Shown: positions 52,569-61,075 of the stretch, in pieces
Layout: every line of letters starts with the position of its first letter
How positions within the stretch are numbered: position 1 is the first letter of the stretch
From: Anastatus disparis
Lineage: Eukaryota > Arthropoda > Insecta > Hymenoptera > Eupelmidae
Assembly (NCBI GenBank): GCA_017163975.1
Contig: JAFFSR010000280.1
Coordinates: forward strand, 496,001 to 560,000
Length of the DNA stretch: 64,000 nucleotides
Direction: 5' to 3'
Program-made: the position numbers and the translations under genes
The notes under the pieces: model-generated
What the model was told of the DNA's origin: nothing
Database searches by the model: none
Seen by the model: the letters and a program-made list of their open reading frames with translations, nothing else

Positions 52569-52736
52569 AACTATGCATAGGAAACCCCCTTATGCATAGT
52601 TACTGGGAATAGATGGAAAACTTAGTCAAGCTAAGCCCAGGTAAGAAAGGTCTGCAATGTGTATAGGAATCCCCCTTATACACATTGAAACACGTAGGTG
52701 AGCTCTCACTATGTAAAGCATAACTTCTCTACATAG
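52569..52736 (+). other. Array of structured hairpins with conserved loops
   Basis: Hairpin 1 has arms AACTATGCAT (52569-52578) and ATGCATAGTT (52592-52601) around loop AGGAAACCCCCTT. Hairpin 3 has arms CAATGTGTAT (52655-52664) and ATACACATTG (52678-52687) around AGGAATCCCCCTT. Both stems are perfect 10-mers, yet four stem positions differ between them and all are compensated, while the 13-nt loops differ by one base. Between them CTGGG (52603-52607) pairs with CCCAG (52636-52640), enclosing CTTAG/CTAAG. A further hairpin is CTATGTA/TACATAG (52709-52715 with 52730-52736). Donor-like AG|GTAAGA or AG|GTGAG precedes three of the hairpins by 11-14 nt (52556, 52641, 52698). This suggests structured RNA rather than plain repeats. 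Confidence 0.6.
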
Positions 52737-52947
52737 GGAGAGGGGAGAGATTCCTTTTTAGCCGGCCGTCTTGCCGACTTATATGCTCTGGAGCGCGCTA
52801 TTCCCATTGCGGGAGTAACGCCTCGTAGTGGTTGAGCGCGGAACCCGGTTTAAGCGCGATGCTTGAAATAGCATCGTCGCAAATAATAATAAAATAAGAT
52901 GACATAAAAATATTTATTTTTGTCTCTTTTTTCTTTTTTTTATATAG
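52737..52947 (+). promoter_or_regulatory. Leader ending in a splice-acceptor-like tract
   Basis: The segment ends in TCTCTTTTTTCTTTTTTTTTATATAG at 52922-52947 (quoted here only as a polypyrimidine run closed by AG). The polymerase reading frame is open immediately after it and has no ATG nearby upstream, so the first visible coding segment is probably entered by splicing. The upstream exon was not identified. Confidence 0.4.
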
Positions 52948-55900
52948 TTAACGGTCTAGAATTGCCGAGACGAGCATATGAGAGTCAAAGCGAAGGTGAC
53001 AGCGACAACGAAGCTGATCTTAATGTTAGAAATATTGAAGACGATTATATAAATGGTAGCGATAGATCTGTAGATAGTAAAATAATTAGAAAAAATATAA
53101 TAATCCCAGAAAGCGATGAATATATTAGTGATAGTGATAGCGTTGATACATATATTAATAATGAAAAATTAATTATAAAGAACGGAATAATACCAGAAAG
53201 CGATGAATATATTAGCGATAGCGATAGCGATGATACATATATTAATAATAAAAAATTAATTATAAAGAACAAAATAATAATACCAGAGAGCAAAGAAAGT
53301 ATGTATGTTAGCGATACTAGTAGCTAGAGTGAGTGTTTTAATTTAGATAATCAGATAATTATTTCAGAAAGCGATGAGAGCAATGAAGAATCACTGTTTT
53401 TCAGTAACGAAGCGATATGCGGTGACAGTGTAAATGAGAGTGATCGCGAATTCGAATATTGTACGTGTGAGGTAAACTCAAATAATCAAGTAGGTGGTGG
53501 TGGTGGCAATGTAGCTTCTGATAGAAATACACAAAAGTTTGTTGTAATTTCTCGACAACCAGGTGGAAATTCACAACGTTACGGTGTGCGTGGCGAACGT
53601 CTAACAATTCAAATTGAAATGCCCCCACCAAACACCAACCCTTTGGTGTGGTTGCAAGAAGCAATCACCGAAATTCACGCGTTCATTATTGATCTAGCGG
53701 AAAATCCGTACGACTACATTACCGCATACATTACAAGCGATGAATTTACTCACGGGCCTGGGTGGATGCGTTTGAAATACGTAAAAGATTTTCGCCCCGA
53801 AGAATTATTTGATATAATTTTCCAAATTGCTCAAAGCAATACGGAATTCAATATCAGTAATAATTTAATTCTGGATATTACCTTAGTAAAAGGAATAACC
53901 GGCGGGGCTAGAAATATAGCTAAACCCATAAACAAAGAAGCCGCTAAAAGAAAGCGTTCTATCATCATGATACAAAATGATGATAATCTTTGTTTGCCAC
54001 GAGCAATAGCGGTCGGATTGGCATATTTATCGTTGCAATCCGACCCAAAAAATACAAATTATCTAAAAAAATTGGAAAAGCACGATCGATTCACGACGTC
54101 CTTTTCAAAAAAATGTGCACTTGATATTTTAAAAGAAGCTAGAATTGACCTAAATGATATACCTGAAAATGGGTGTCATATGGAACATATTCAACTTTTT
54201 CAAAAATATCTAGCACAAAAAAAAAAATATCGCTCTAATCATTAGAAAAAATAATGAATTAGCGAATAATACGTCTGAAATATGGTACGATGGGCGTATT
54301 TCAGAATTTTTTATAAATGATAACGATAATAATACACCATCACCACGAGAAATTGATTTATTATACTTTGAGGGTCCACCAGGACATTTTGCTTTTATAA
54401 AATCTTTACAGCGAGTGGTGGACTCTCAAAGTTTTGCGAAAAATGTAACAAAGCATACGAGCGAATAGATATGCATAAATGTAGCGATGTTTGTGCTTGT
54501 TGTTTTTCCAAACCAGCATGTGTGTGTGAAAAACAGAATATAATCTGTTCCGTTTGTAACAGAAGTTTTGTGAGTCAAGCGTGTTACGCGAGACACTTAC
54601 AAAACGGAAGTTACGATCGGAACAGTAGTGTGTGTTCTGTCATATATAATTGCGATAAATGTGTGATTAAAAACATTAATAGAAAAAAAAATAAACCAGA
54701 GCACAAATGTGGTACATTTTATTGTAATCGATGTAAAATTATACATACCTACAATGAAATGTGCTACATTAAACCGATCGCTGTTAAAACAAGCACGCAC
54801 AATAAAAATAAGCCGGAAAATAGATTTATATTCTATGATTTCGAGACAAGGCAAGACGATCTATACAGTGCTAACGTAAATTTACATGTTGTAAATTTAT
54901 GTGTAGCACAACAAGTGTGCGACAATTGTATCAATATTGAATCTCTCACAACTCATTGCGGTTTTTGTGGTATATGGGAATTTATATTTAAAGAAAATCC
55001 CGTTAAAAATTTAATAGAATTGGCTGTTCGCCATAATTCTATTTTTAAAAATACAATATGCATCGCACATAATGCCAAAGCATTTGATGCGCATTTTATT
55101 TTAAACAGTATTTTAAAAGAAAATTATAATATCAAACCTAAAATAATATTAAATGGAAGAAATATTATTTTAATGTCTGTTCATAAAACGCGATTTATTG
55201 ATTCGATAAATTATTTCAACATGAGATTAAGTGATTTACCAAAGGCATTCGGCTTGCCTGAAGGTAATGTTAAAGGGTATTTCCCACATTTATTTAATAC
55301 GAAAGAAAACGAAAAATATAAAGGCCCGTTACCACCAGCAAAATATTACTCGCCCGATACAATGAGTGTTGGTGAGAGAGAAAAATTTTATCAGTGGTAC
55401 AACGAAAATTTAAAAACGTGTACCGAATTCGATTTCCAAAAAGAAATTATAAAATATTGTACCCTAGATGTAAATATTTTACGGCGAGCGTGCGTTGTAT
55501 TTAGGAATATATTTCTAGAAAAAGGAAATTTATGCCCTTTTTCACAGGCTACGACTATAGCTTCTGCATGCTCTGTACTATACAGGCAAAACTTTTTACA
55601 GGAAAAAACGATCGGCCTTATACCCACAAAGGGCTATAGACTTGCCGATAACCATTCGGAAAAATCAAACGAATGGTTATTATGGCGTGAACATGTTTTA
55701 GGGAAAAAAATCATTCACGCGGCAAGAGCTCGGGAATATATTTTACCAGAGGGCTATAAAGTCGATGGTTTTTTACCCATAGATTTAAATGAAGCTTCAT
55801 CCTCGAAATTCAAAGAAACAGTATTTGAATTTCAAGGATGTTATGCTCATGGGTGTAAAAAGTGTTTTGCTCAGAACTATGAGTCGAGAGATTCATTCGG

Positions 55901-57470
55901 ATGACCGATGCACGAATGTTATAAAAAAACACTGGAAAAAATACAAAAAATACGTGCTAGCGGGTATAAAGTAGAATGGATTTGGGAATGCGATTTCAAT
56001 AAAATGAAAATAGCGCAACCCGAAATATCGCTATATTTAAAAAACCATTCACTTTTATCCAACGTTAAATTGGACCCTAGAGACGCATTCTTTGGTGGAC
56101 GTACCGAAAATTTTGTAACTTCGTACACCATAAAAAATGATGAAAAAATCAGGTATACGGATATATGTTCATTATATCTGTATATCTGTAAAACAGGTAA
56201 ATTCCCTACAGGCCATCCACAAATTTATGTTGGAGGTGAATGTTTACAGCTGACAGGGAACAATTATAAAAAATTTGCTGAGGTAAATGGACTTGTCAAA
56301 TGTCTAATTTTACCTCCTTAAAATTTATATATACTTGTTCTACCTGTCAAATCAGGAAAAAAATTATTATTTCCTCTTTGTAAAACGTGTTGCGAAGAGC
56401 AAAATTTTCAATCTTGTAAACATAAAAATGTTAAAGAGCGTGCTCTTTTAGGTACCTGGGTTTCAGACGAAATAAAGGTCGCCTTAGAAAAAGGGTACAA
56501 AATTTTAAATATTTTTGTAATTTGGCAATACCAAATCACACAAATAGATGAAAACGGCGATGGCGGTCTTTTTAAAGACTACATCAACTGTTTTCTTAAA
56601 ATTAAACAGGAAGCGAGTGGTTGGCCGTCTGAATGTAAAGACGACCTATCAAAAAATAATTATATTAACGAGTACAAAACAAAGGAAGGAATTTCTCTCG
56701 ATTACAATAAAATCGAGAAAAATTCAGGGCTGCGAGCAGTGGCAAAGCTCTGCTTAAATTCGTTTTGGGGTAAATTTGGTCAACGCGATAATTTACCACA
56801 CACCGAATTTGTCAAAAGCAGACAAGAACTTTTAAATATTATTATGGCTAAAGATAAAGAAGTAACAGGATTACTTCTTATTAATGAAAATGTTTTATGC
56901 GTCAATTGGGTATTTAAAGATAACGCTATAAAAAGTTCAAGCCATACTAATGTAGTAATCGCCGCTTATACCACTGCTCAAGCGCGCCTTGTTTTATACT
57001 CATACTTAGAAAAACTAGGGAAGCGTTTATTATATTGCGACACAGATTCGTGTATTTTCGTCACAACCGGCACGCAAGGTGAATATACACCCGAAACAGG
57101 TAATTTCTTAGGGCAAATGACCGATGAACTGTCTTCTTATGAAGATGGTTCTTATATCTCAGAATACCTGAGCGGTGGCCCAAAGTTTTATGCCTTTAAA
57201 GGGATTTCACCATCTGGAAATACTTTCGAATTCTGTAAAATTAAAGGCATTCGATTGAATTTCCAAAATACTGCACATATTAATTTTGATAGTGTTAAAA
57301 AATTAATAAATAAAGAAATTAACACAATCAAATTATCATTTCGTAGTATCAAGCGTACGGAAAATTTTAAAATAATTACAAAGGACGAACAAAAAACATG
57401 CTCTGTCGTTCTAACTAAACGTCGCTTTTTTCAAGATGGTACGTCTTTACCATTCGGTTACAAAGAATAA
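52948..57470 (+). pseudogene. Protein-primed family B DNA polymerase of Polinton/Maverick type, broken
   Basis: One reading frame spans about 1,500 codons. Order: an acidic Ser/Asp repeat region (52.95-53.4 kb); an OTU-like cysteine protease-like segment with Cys in DDNLCLPRAI and a late His in GHFAFIKS; Cys-rich zinc-binding clusters (54.44-54.77 kb); exonuclease motifs I (YDFETR, 54834), II (HNAKAFDAHF, 55068) and III (YCTLDV, 55455); palm motifs A (DICSLY, 56160), B (KLCLNSFWGKFG, 56745) and C (YCDTDS, 57033). Exonuclease III followed by these palm motifs is typical of polymerases that replicate protein-capped linear DNA, including Polintons. Breaks: in-frame TAG at 53325, TGA at 55902 and TAA at 56319. 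A frameshift at the 11-A run 54217-54227 is compensated near 54.41 kb. Motif A lacks the usual Pro after SLY. No ATG opens the frame; entry is probably by splicing at 52947. It ends TAA at 57468. Non-functional as it stands, but conservation suggests recent decay. Confidence 0.88.
53098..53380 (+). repeat. Tandem acidic peptide-coding repeat within the polymerase N-terminus
   Basis: Four units begin with IIPESDE-type peptides (IIPESDEYISDSDS twice, then IIPESKES, then IISESDES). They are spaced 87, 90 and 81 bp apart, all multiples of three, so the array expanded within a coding frame. The first two units are near-identical at DNA level. The premature TAG at 53325 lies between units three and four, and the fourth unit shows the frame was coding beyond it. 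Acidic Ser/Asp-rich repeats are disordered; the role is unknown. Confidence 0.8.
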
Positions 57471-57940
57471 TAGCGTGTGCGACTTTCAAATATTGTATAT
57501 AGTGTATATTTGTCGATTAATTTTGTAAAAATGTTGTATATTTTCGTAAAATTTGTAAGACCGTATGCGTATTGTATATTCTATTTTTTGTAAAATTTGT
57601 ATAACTATATGTTTATTATATATTTGTTAATAAATTTAAAAATTTATTTTTATTACATATAATAAAATATATTTTTATCCATCTCCTGTATCATACCCAT
57701 CCTAACCTTTTTCACGCACTTCACACGACTACCCACCAAAATTTATTTAATTTAATTTTATATAAAAATTTTTTCATATGCATTTTTTCTTTTATAATAT
57801 TTAAAAAAATTTTTAAATTTTTTAACATAATTTTCTCATAAATTTTCTTAAATATTTTTCATATTTTATCTTTTTTCTAAAACTTTTTATTAATATTTAA
57901 AACTTTTAACTAAATTTTTCTAAAGTAAATTAATATAATT
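57471..57940. other. A+T-rich intergenic spacer after the polymerase
   Basis: Repeated words TTTGTAAAA/GTATATT follow the stop codon (57490-57620), and AATAAA occurs at 57640-57670, suitable for polyadenylation of the polymerase transcript. No other feature. Confidence 0.4.
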
Positions 57941-58380
57941 CGATGTAAGCTATAACGCCAAGAGGGGGTAACCAGTACTCTTCGCTGCTCTACACAAAGC
58001 CCAACGCTTACGGGCTGTAAGGTAAGTAAGAGAGCGATGTCTACATGCCGATGGATGCTATAGCGCCAAGAGGGGTAAGTATACACCTCTCCGTTGCTCT
58101 CTTCAACACTCACAGGCCCCTGTACGGTAAGTTAGAGAGGGGGCGTCTACAGCTCGATGCGAGCTATAGCGCCGAGAGGGGAAAGATATCTCTTCGTCGC
58201 TCTCCTAAGTCCCGAAACCCATGTCCATATTGCCCGGGGGAGAGGAAACCCATGTCCATCTTGCCCGGGGGAGGGGGAACCTTCATGTCTATAACGCGCG
58301 AGGGAAAGGCGTCGAGAGAGACCGAAATTTTTTTGGCGCCGTCTGGGTGCGCTATAGCACAGTTCTCTCTACTGTTGCAA
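57941..58380. repeat. G+C-rich minisatellite, about 107-bp units
   Basis: Unit 1 (57941-58048) and unit 2 (58049-58154) are full; unit 3 begins at 58155 and diverges. Each starts CGATG, then GCTATARCGCC.AGAGGGG, then a CTCT..GCTCT core, CCCAACGCTTACGGGC or its relative, CTGTA.GGTAAGT, GAGAG and GTCTACA. Two shorter units of about 32 bp (ATGTCCATNTTGCCCGGGGG) follow at 58219-58275. The block closes with CGTCTGGGTGCGCTATAGC and CTCTCTACT at 58340-58375, just upstream of the six-exon gene. A related block recurs at 59196-59445. Units contain GGTAAGT, a perfect splice-donor consensus. The open frames across it are not considered genes. Confidence 0.85.
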
Positions 58381-58423
58381 TTTCAAACTTTTTCTCCAAA
58401 TTTTTTTTCTAAAAATCATTAAA

Positions 58424-59237
58424 ATGGAAAATTTCAGAGAAACCATGGTAAGTTATTTTTTTCCTTTTTTATAAATAAAATTTATAATTAAAATTTAATT
58501 TTTGTTTTCTTTTTCAGATACGAAGACGCGTAATGCGTTTGCAACGAAGGATATCACAATTGAAAAATTTAGCCGATGAAATTAAAGATATTAATAACGC
58601 TTTCTGGGTATGTATATTATTTACTTTAAAATATTTTAAAATTTTAAATAATTTTTAAAATATTTATTTTTTTTTTCAGAAAACACAATCAGATCAGAGT
58701 CATCATCCTAGGCTTCGTGTAAAAACACCCGGAGAAATCAAGGCGACATTTGATCTAGAGGTATAATTTTATTTTTATTAATTATCATAATGATATTATC
58801 TTTTAATTATTATATTCTTTTTTCTTTTTTTTCAGACAAACACACCATACATACGAGTGTGTACGGTTAGAGCAGTTAAACCGCTGATAGAAGCTGTAAA
58901 TATTTTCACGTACTATTTAAAATAACATTTACGATTCTTTTCTTTAATATATTTTCTTTTTTGATTTTAGTTTACATCGGAACGCTTACTGAAATTTTAT
59001 AATGAAGTTGTTAACAGCTGCGATGAGGCCATTAACAAATCCTGTTTTGTGAATATTTCAAAATTATATATTATTATTATTATTATCAACATAAAATAAT
59101 TAAAGATTTATTAAAAATTGTTTTCATTTTAGGCTCAAGCTCTACATGAAGAAAAATCCAGATTGGAGAACTTGAGGAAATTCAAAAAAAGATTTCTTCA
59201 AAGCAAAGCCCAACGCTCACGGTTCCCTGTACGTTAA
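58424..59237 (+). CDS. Unrecognised small protein, six exons with symmetric phase-0 introns
   Basis: Exons: 58424-58447, 58518-58607, 58680-58760, 58836-58895, 58971-59048 and 59133-59237. Lengths 24, 90, 81, 60, 78 and 105 nt are all multiples of three; all five introns (70, 72, 75, 75, 84 nt) are GT-AG, phase 0, with polypyrimidine tracts. The spliced frame is 145 codons from ATG (MENFRETM) to TAA, with no internal stop. Exon 2 is strongly basic (IRRRVMRLQRR) and runs into an amphipathic helix-like stretch; exon 6 is again charged and helical (EEKSRLENLRKFKKRF) and ends basic. No signal peptide or membrane segment. I do not recognise the family. The last exon runs into the G+C-rich repeat, which supplies the final codons and stop. 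A decayed relative of exons 3-5 lies at 60243-60595. The gene follows the polymerase in the same orientation, so it probably belongs to the same element. Confidence 0.75.
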
Positions 59238-59445
59238 ATTAGAGGGGGGTGTCTACAGCCCGATGTCAGCTATAGTGCCGAGAGGTGAAGTATTGCTTTC
59301 CGTTGCTCTTCAAAAGTAAAGTCCAACGCTTATATAGTGAAAGGGGAACCTACAGTTCTATATCGCGCGAGGGGAGGGTGCGAGAGAAACAGATGACTGT
59401 AACGTCACGTCTGGGTGCGCTATCTGGGTCCTCTCTACTTTCAGC
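59196..59445. repeat. Second block of the G+C-rich repeat
   Basis: It matches the minisatellite at 57941-58380: CAAAGCCCAACGCTCACGG, CCTGTACG, GTCTACAGCCCGATG, GCTATAGTGCCGAGAGG, then TATATCGCGCGAGGGGAGGG and GTCTGGGTGCGCTATCTGG followed by CTCTCTACT. It begins inside the last exon of the six-exon gene and ends just before the decayed second polymerase copy. In both blocks the same closing motif stands before a gene or gene relic, so it may mark the repeat end or a promoter. Confidence 0.75.
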
Positions 59446-59469
59446 CAAAAATATCAGAGGCTATATCTT

Positions 59470-60240
59470 CAAAGTTCAAAGGAATAGTATTTGTACAGTA
59501 TTTGTAACAGTATTTGTAGCAGGATTGTAAAAAGAGTTTTACTCTTGATCACGAATCACGAGAATCATTAGGACGACCGATGCATAAGTGTTATAAAAAA
59601 AACACTCGATAAAATATAAAAAAATGTACGCAAGTGGATATGAAGTTGAATGTATTTGAAAATGCAATTTTAACAAAATGAAAAGATCCCAACCCAAAAT
59701 AGAATATTTAAAAAATTATTCACTTTTATCCGTCATTAAACTCGACCCTGAAGACAATTTCTTTGGTGAATGCACGGAAAATTTTGTACTTCGTACACCA
59801 CTAAAAACGAAGAAAGAATACTAATATATGTTCATTGTACCCATATATTTGTAAAACAAGTAAATTTCCTGCAGGTCATATACAAATTTATGTTGAAGGC
59901 GAATGTCAACAACTAACAGAGAATAATTATGGAAAATTTGATGAGATAAATGGACTAGTTAAATGTTGTAGAGTACGCTCTTTCGGGTACTTGGCTTTCA
60001 GACGAAACAAAAGTCTCCTTAAAAAAAGACTACAAAATTTTAAATATTTTTGTAATTTGGTATTATGAAATTGAATGAATGTATGAAACGGTAATGACGG
60101 TTTTTTTAAGGACTAGATTAATGCTTTTCTTAAAATCAAACAAAAAGCTAGCGATTAATCGATGGAATGTATAGAATGTATTAATCGAAAACATAATATT
60201 TAATTAATTACAAAACAAAGGAAGAATTTCTCTTGATTAA
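59470..60240 (+). pseudogene. Decayed second copy of the polymerase gene, middle part
   Basis: Collinear with about 55805-56708 of the first polymerase copy: a match to the segment before the TGA at 55902, then ATGCATAAGTGTTATAAA, the motif A region (LYPYICKTSKFPAGH, 59835 onward) and the segment up to CAAAGGAAG-ATTTCTCTTGATTA. It has many stops and frameshifts. Unlike the first copy, this one keeps Pro in the motif A region. The match stops abruptly at about 60240, where sequence related to the six-exon gene begins. Its start merges into the G+C-rich repeat block. Confidence 0.85.
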
Positions 60241-60242
60241 GC

Positions 60243-60595
60243 CAGAGGCCAAGGGTTCAAGTGAACACTCCAAATGAAAGCAACATTACATCTGATCAAG
60301 AGGTATAATTTTTTTTTATTGTTGTTATTATCAAACTGTCTTTTAATTATTATATTCTTCTTTTTTTTTAAACAAACAGACCGTACTTGCGGGTACGCAA
60401 GGTCAAAGAAATCAACAACTCAGTCACAACGCTAATAGACTTTGTAAGTATTTCCAAAATATTATTTAAAAATAACATAATTTAAATTTTTCTCTTAAAT
60501 ATCATTTTTTTGTCAAAAACAGAATGCTTTGAAAATTAAAATTTTTTAATAAGATCATTGAGTTCTGCGCAGAGGCGATTCCGAAATCTGAAAGT
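60243..60595 (+). pseudogene. Decayed relative of the six-exon gene, exons 3-5
   Basis: Exon 3-like sequence ends at a GATCAAGAG|GTATAA donor (60302). The following intron aligns with the corresponding intron of the intact gene, including TCTTTTAATTATTATATTCTT. Exon 4-like sequence runs to a GTAAGT donor at 60443. Exon 5-like sequence begins after AAAAACAG (60523) and ends at a GTAAGT donor after 60595. Exon 4 has lost its aligned acceptor and exon 5 is frame-shifted with TAA TAA in the ancestral frame. Exons 1, 2 and 6 were not found. Conservation of introns shows this was a DNA-level duplication, not a retrocopy. Confidence 0.8.
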
Positions 60596-60919
60596 GTAAG
60601 TATTCAAAATGGAATAACTTAAAATATGTCAATAAAAAATTCTAATTATTTTTGAAGATTGAAAAAAAATAACCGGAATCCTAAAACAATTGATTTTCAT
60701 ATAATAGCTACAGAAAAAAGAATAAATGAATTAGTATCAATAGACTATAAAAATAATGTTCATTATGAAGAAGAATACGACTATCATTTCACAAGTATTG
60801 AACTATCTACTTCATCAACTGATAATTACAGTATTATATCTGAAATCATAATAACGAAATCTATTCTTTTTCTTTACCATTATTAAAAAGGAATAACACC
60901 GTAACGTTTTACAACCTTC
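60596..60919. other. Spacer with an unrecognised 75-codon open frame
   Basis: An open frame at 60659-60886 begins at TTG, is rich in Asn, Ile and Ser, and has no recognisable motif. It lies between the gene relic and the polymerase C-terminal relic and may be diverged element sequence. Confidence 0.35.
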
Positions 60920-61075
60920 TAGAAATACGTTTGAATGCTTTAAAATTAAAGGTATTCGATTGAATTTTCAAAACAGCGCGCATATTAATTTTAATAGTAT
61001 TGAAAATTTTACAAATAACGAAATTAATTCTATTTAATTATCATATCACAGAACGTACCAAAAATTTAAAAATTA
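60920..61075 (+). pseudogene. Decayed second copy of the polymerase gene, C-terminal fragment
   Basis: Matches about 57215-57370 of the first copy; the translation includes NTFECFKIKGIRLNFQN and INFNSI. A TAA interrupts it shortly after, and the last part of the first copy is missing. About 500 codons' worth of the first copy (including motifs B and C) is absent between this fragment and the preceding one; the six-exon-gene relic lies in that place. Confidence 0.85.

Noticed and set aside
53045..53293. Minus-strand frame rich in Ser, Leu and Ile
   Set aside because: It is the antisense reading of the acidic repeat in the polymerase gene.
57910..58422. Three open frames in the G+C-rich block
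   Set aside because: They follow the minisatellite units on both strands and show only repeat-derived peptides.
60659..60886. 75-codon frame between the two relics
   Set aside because: Low-complexity Asn/Ile/Ser composition with a TTG start; no match to the polymerase or the six-exon gene by eye.
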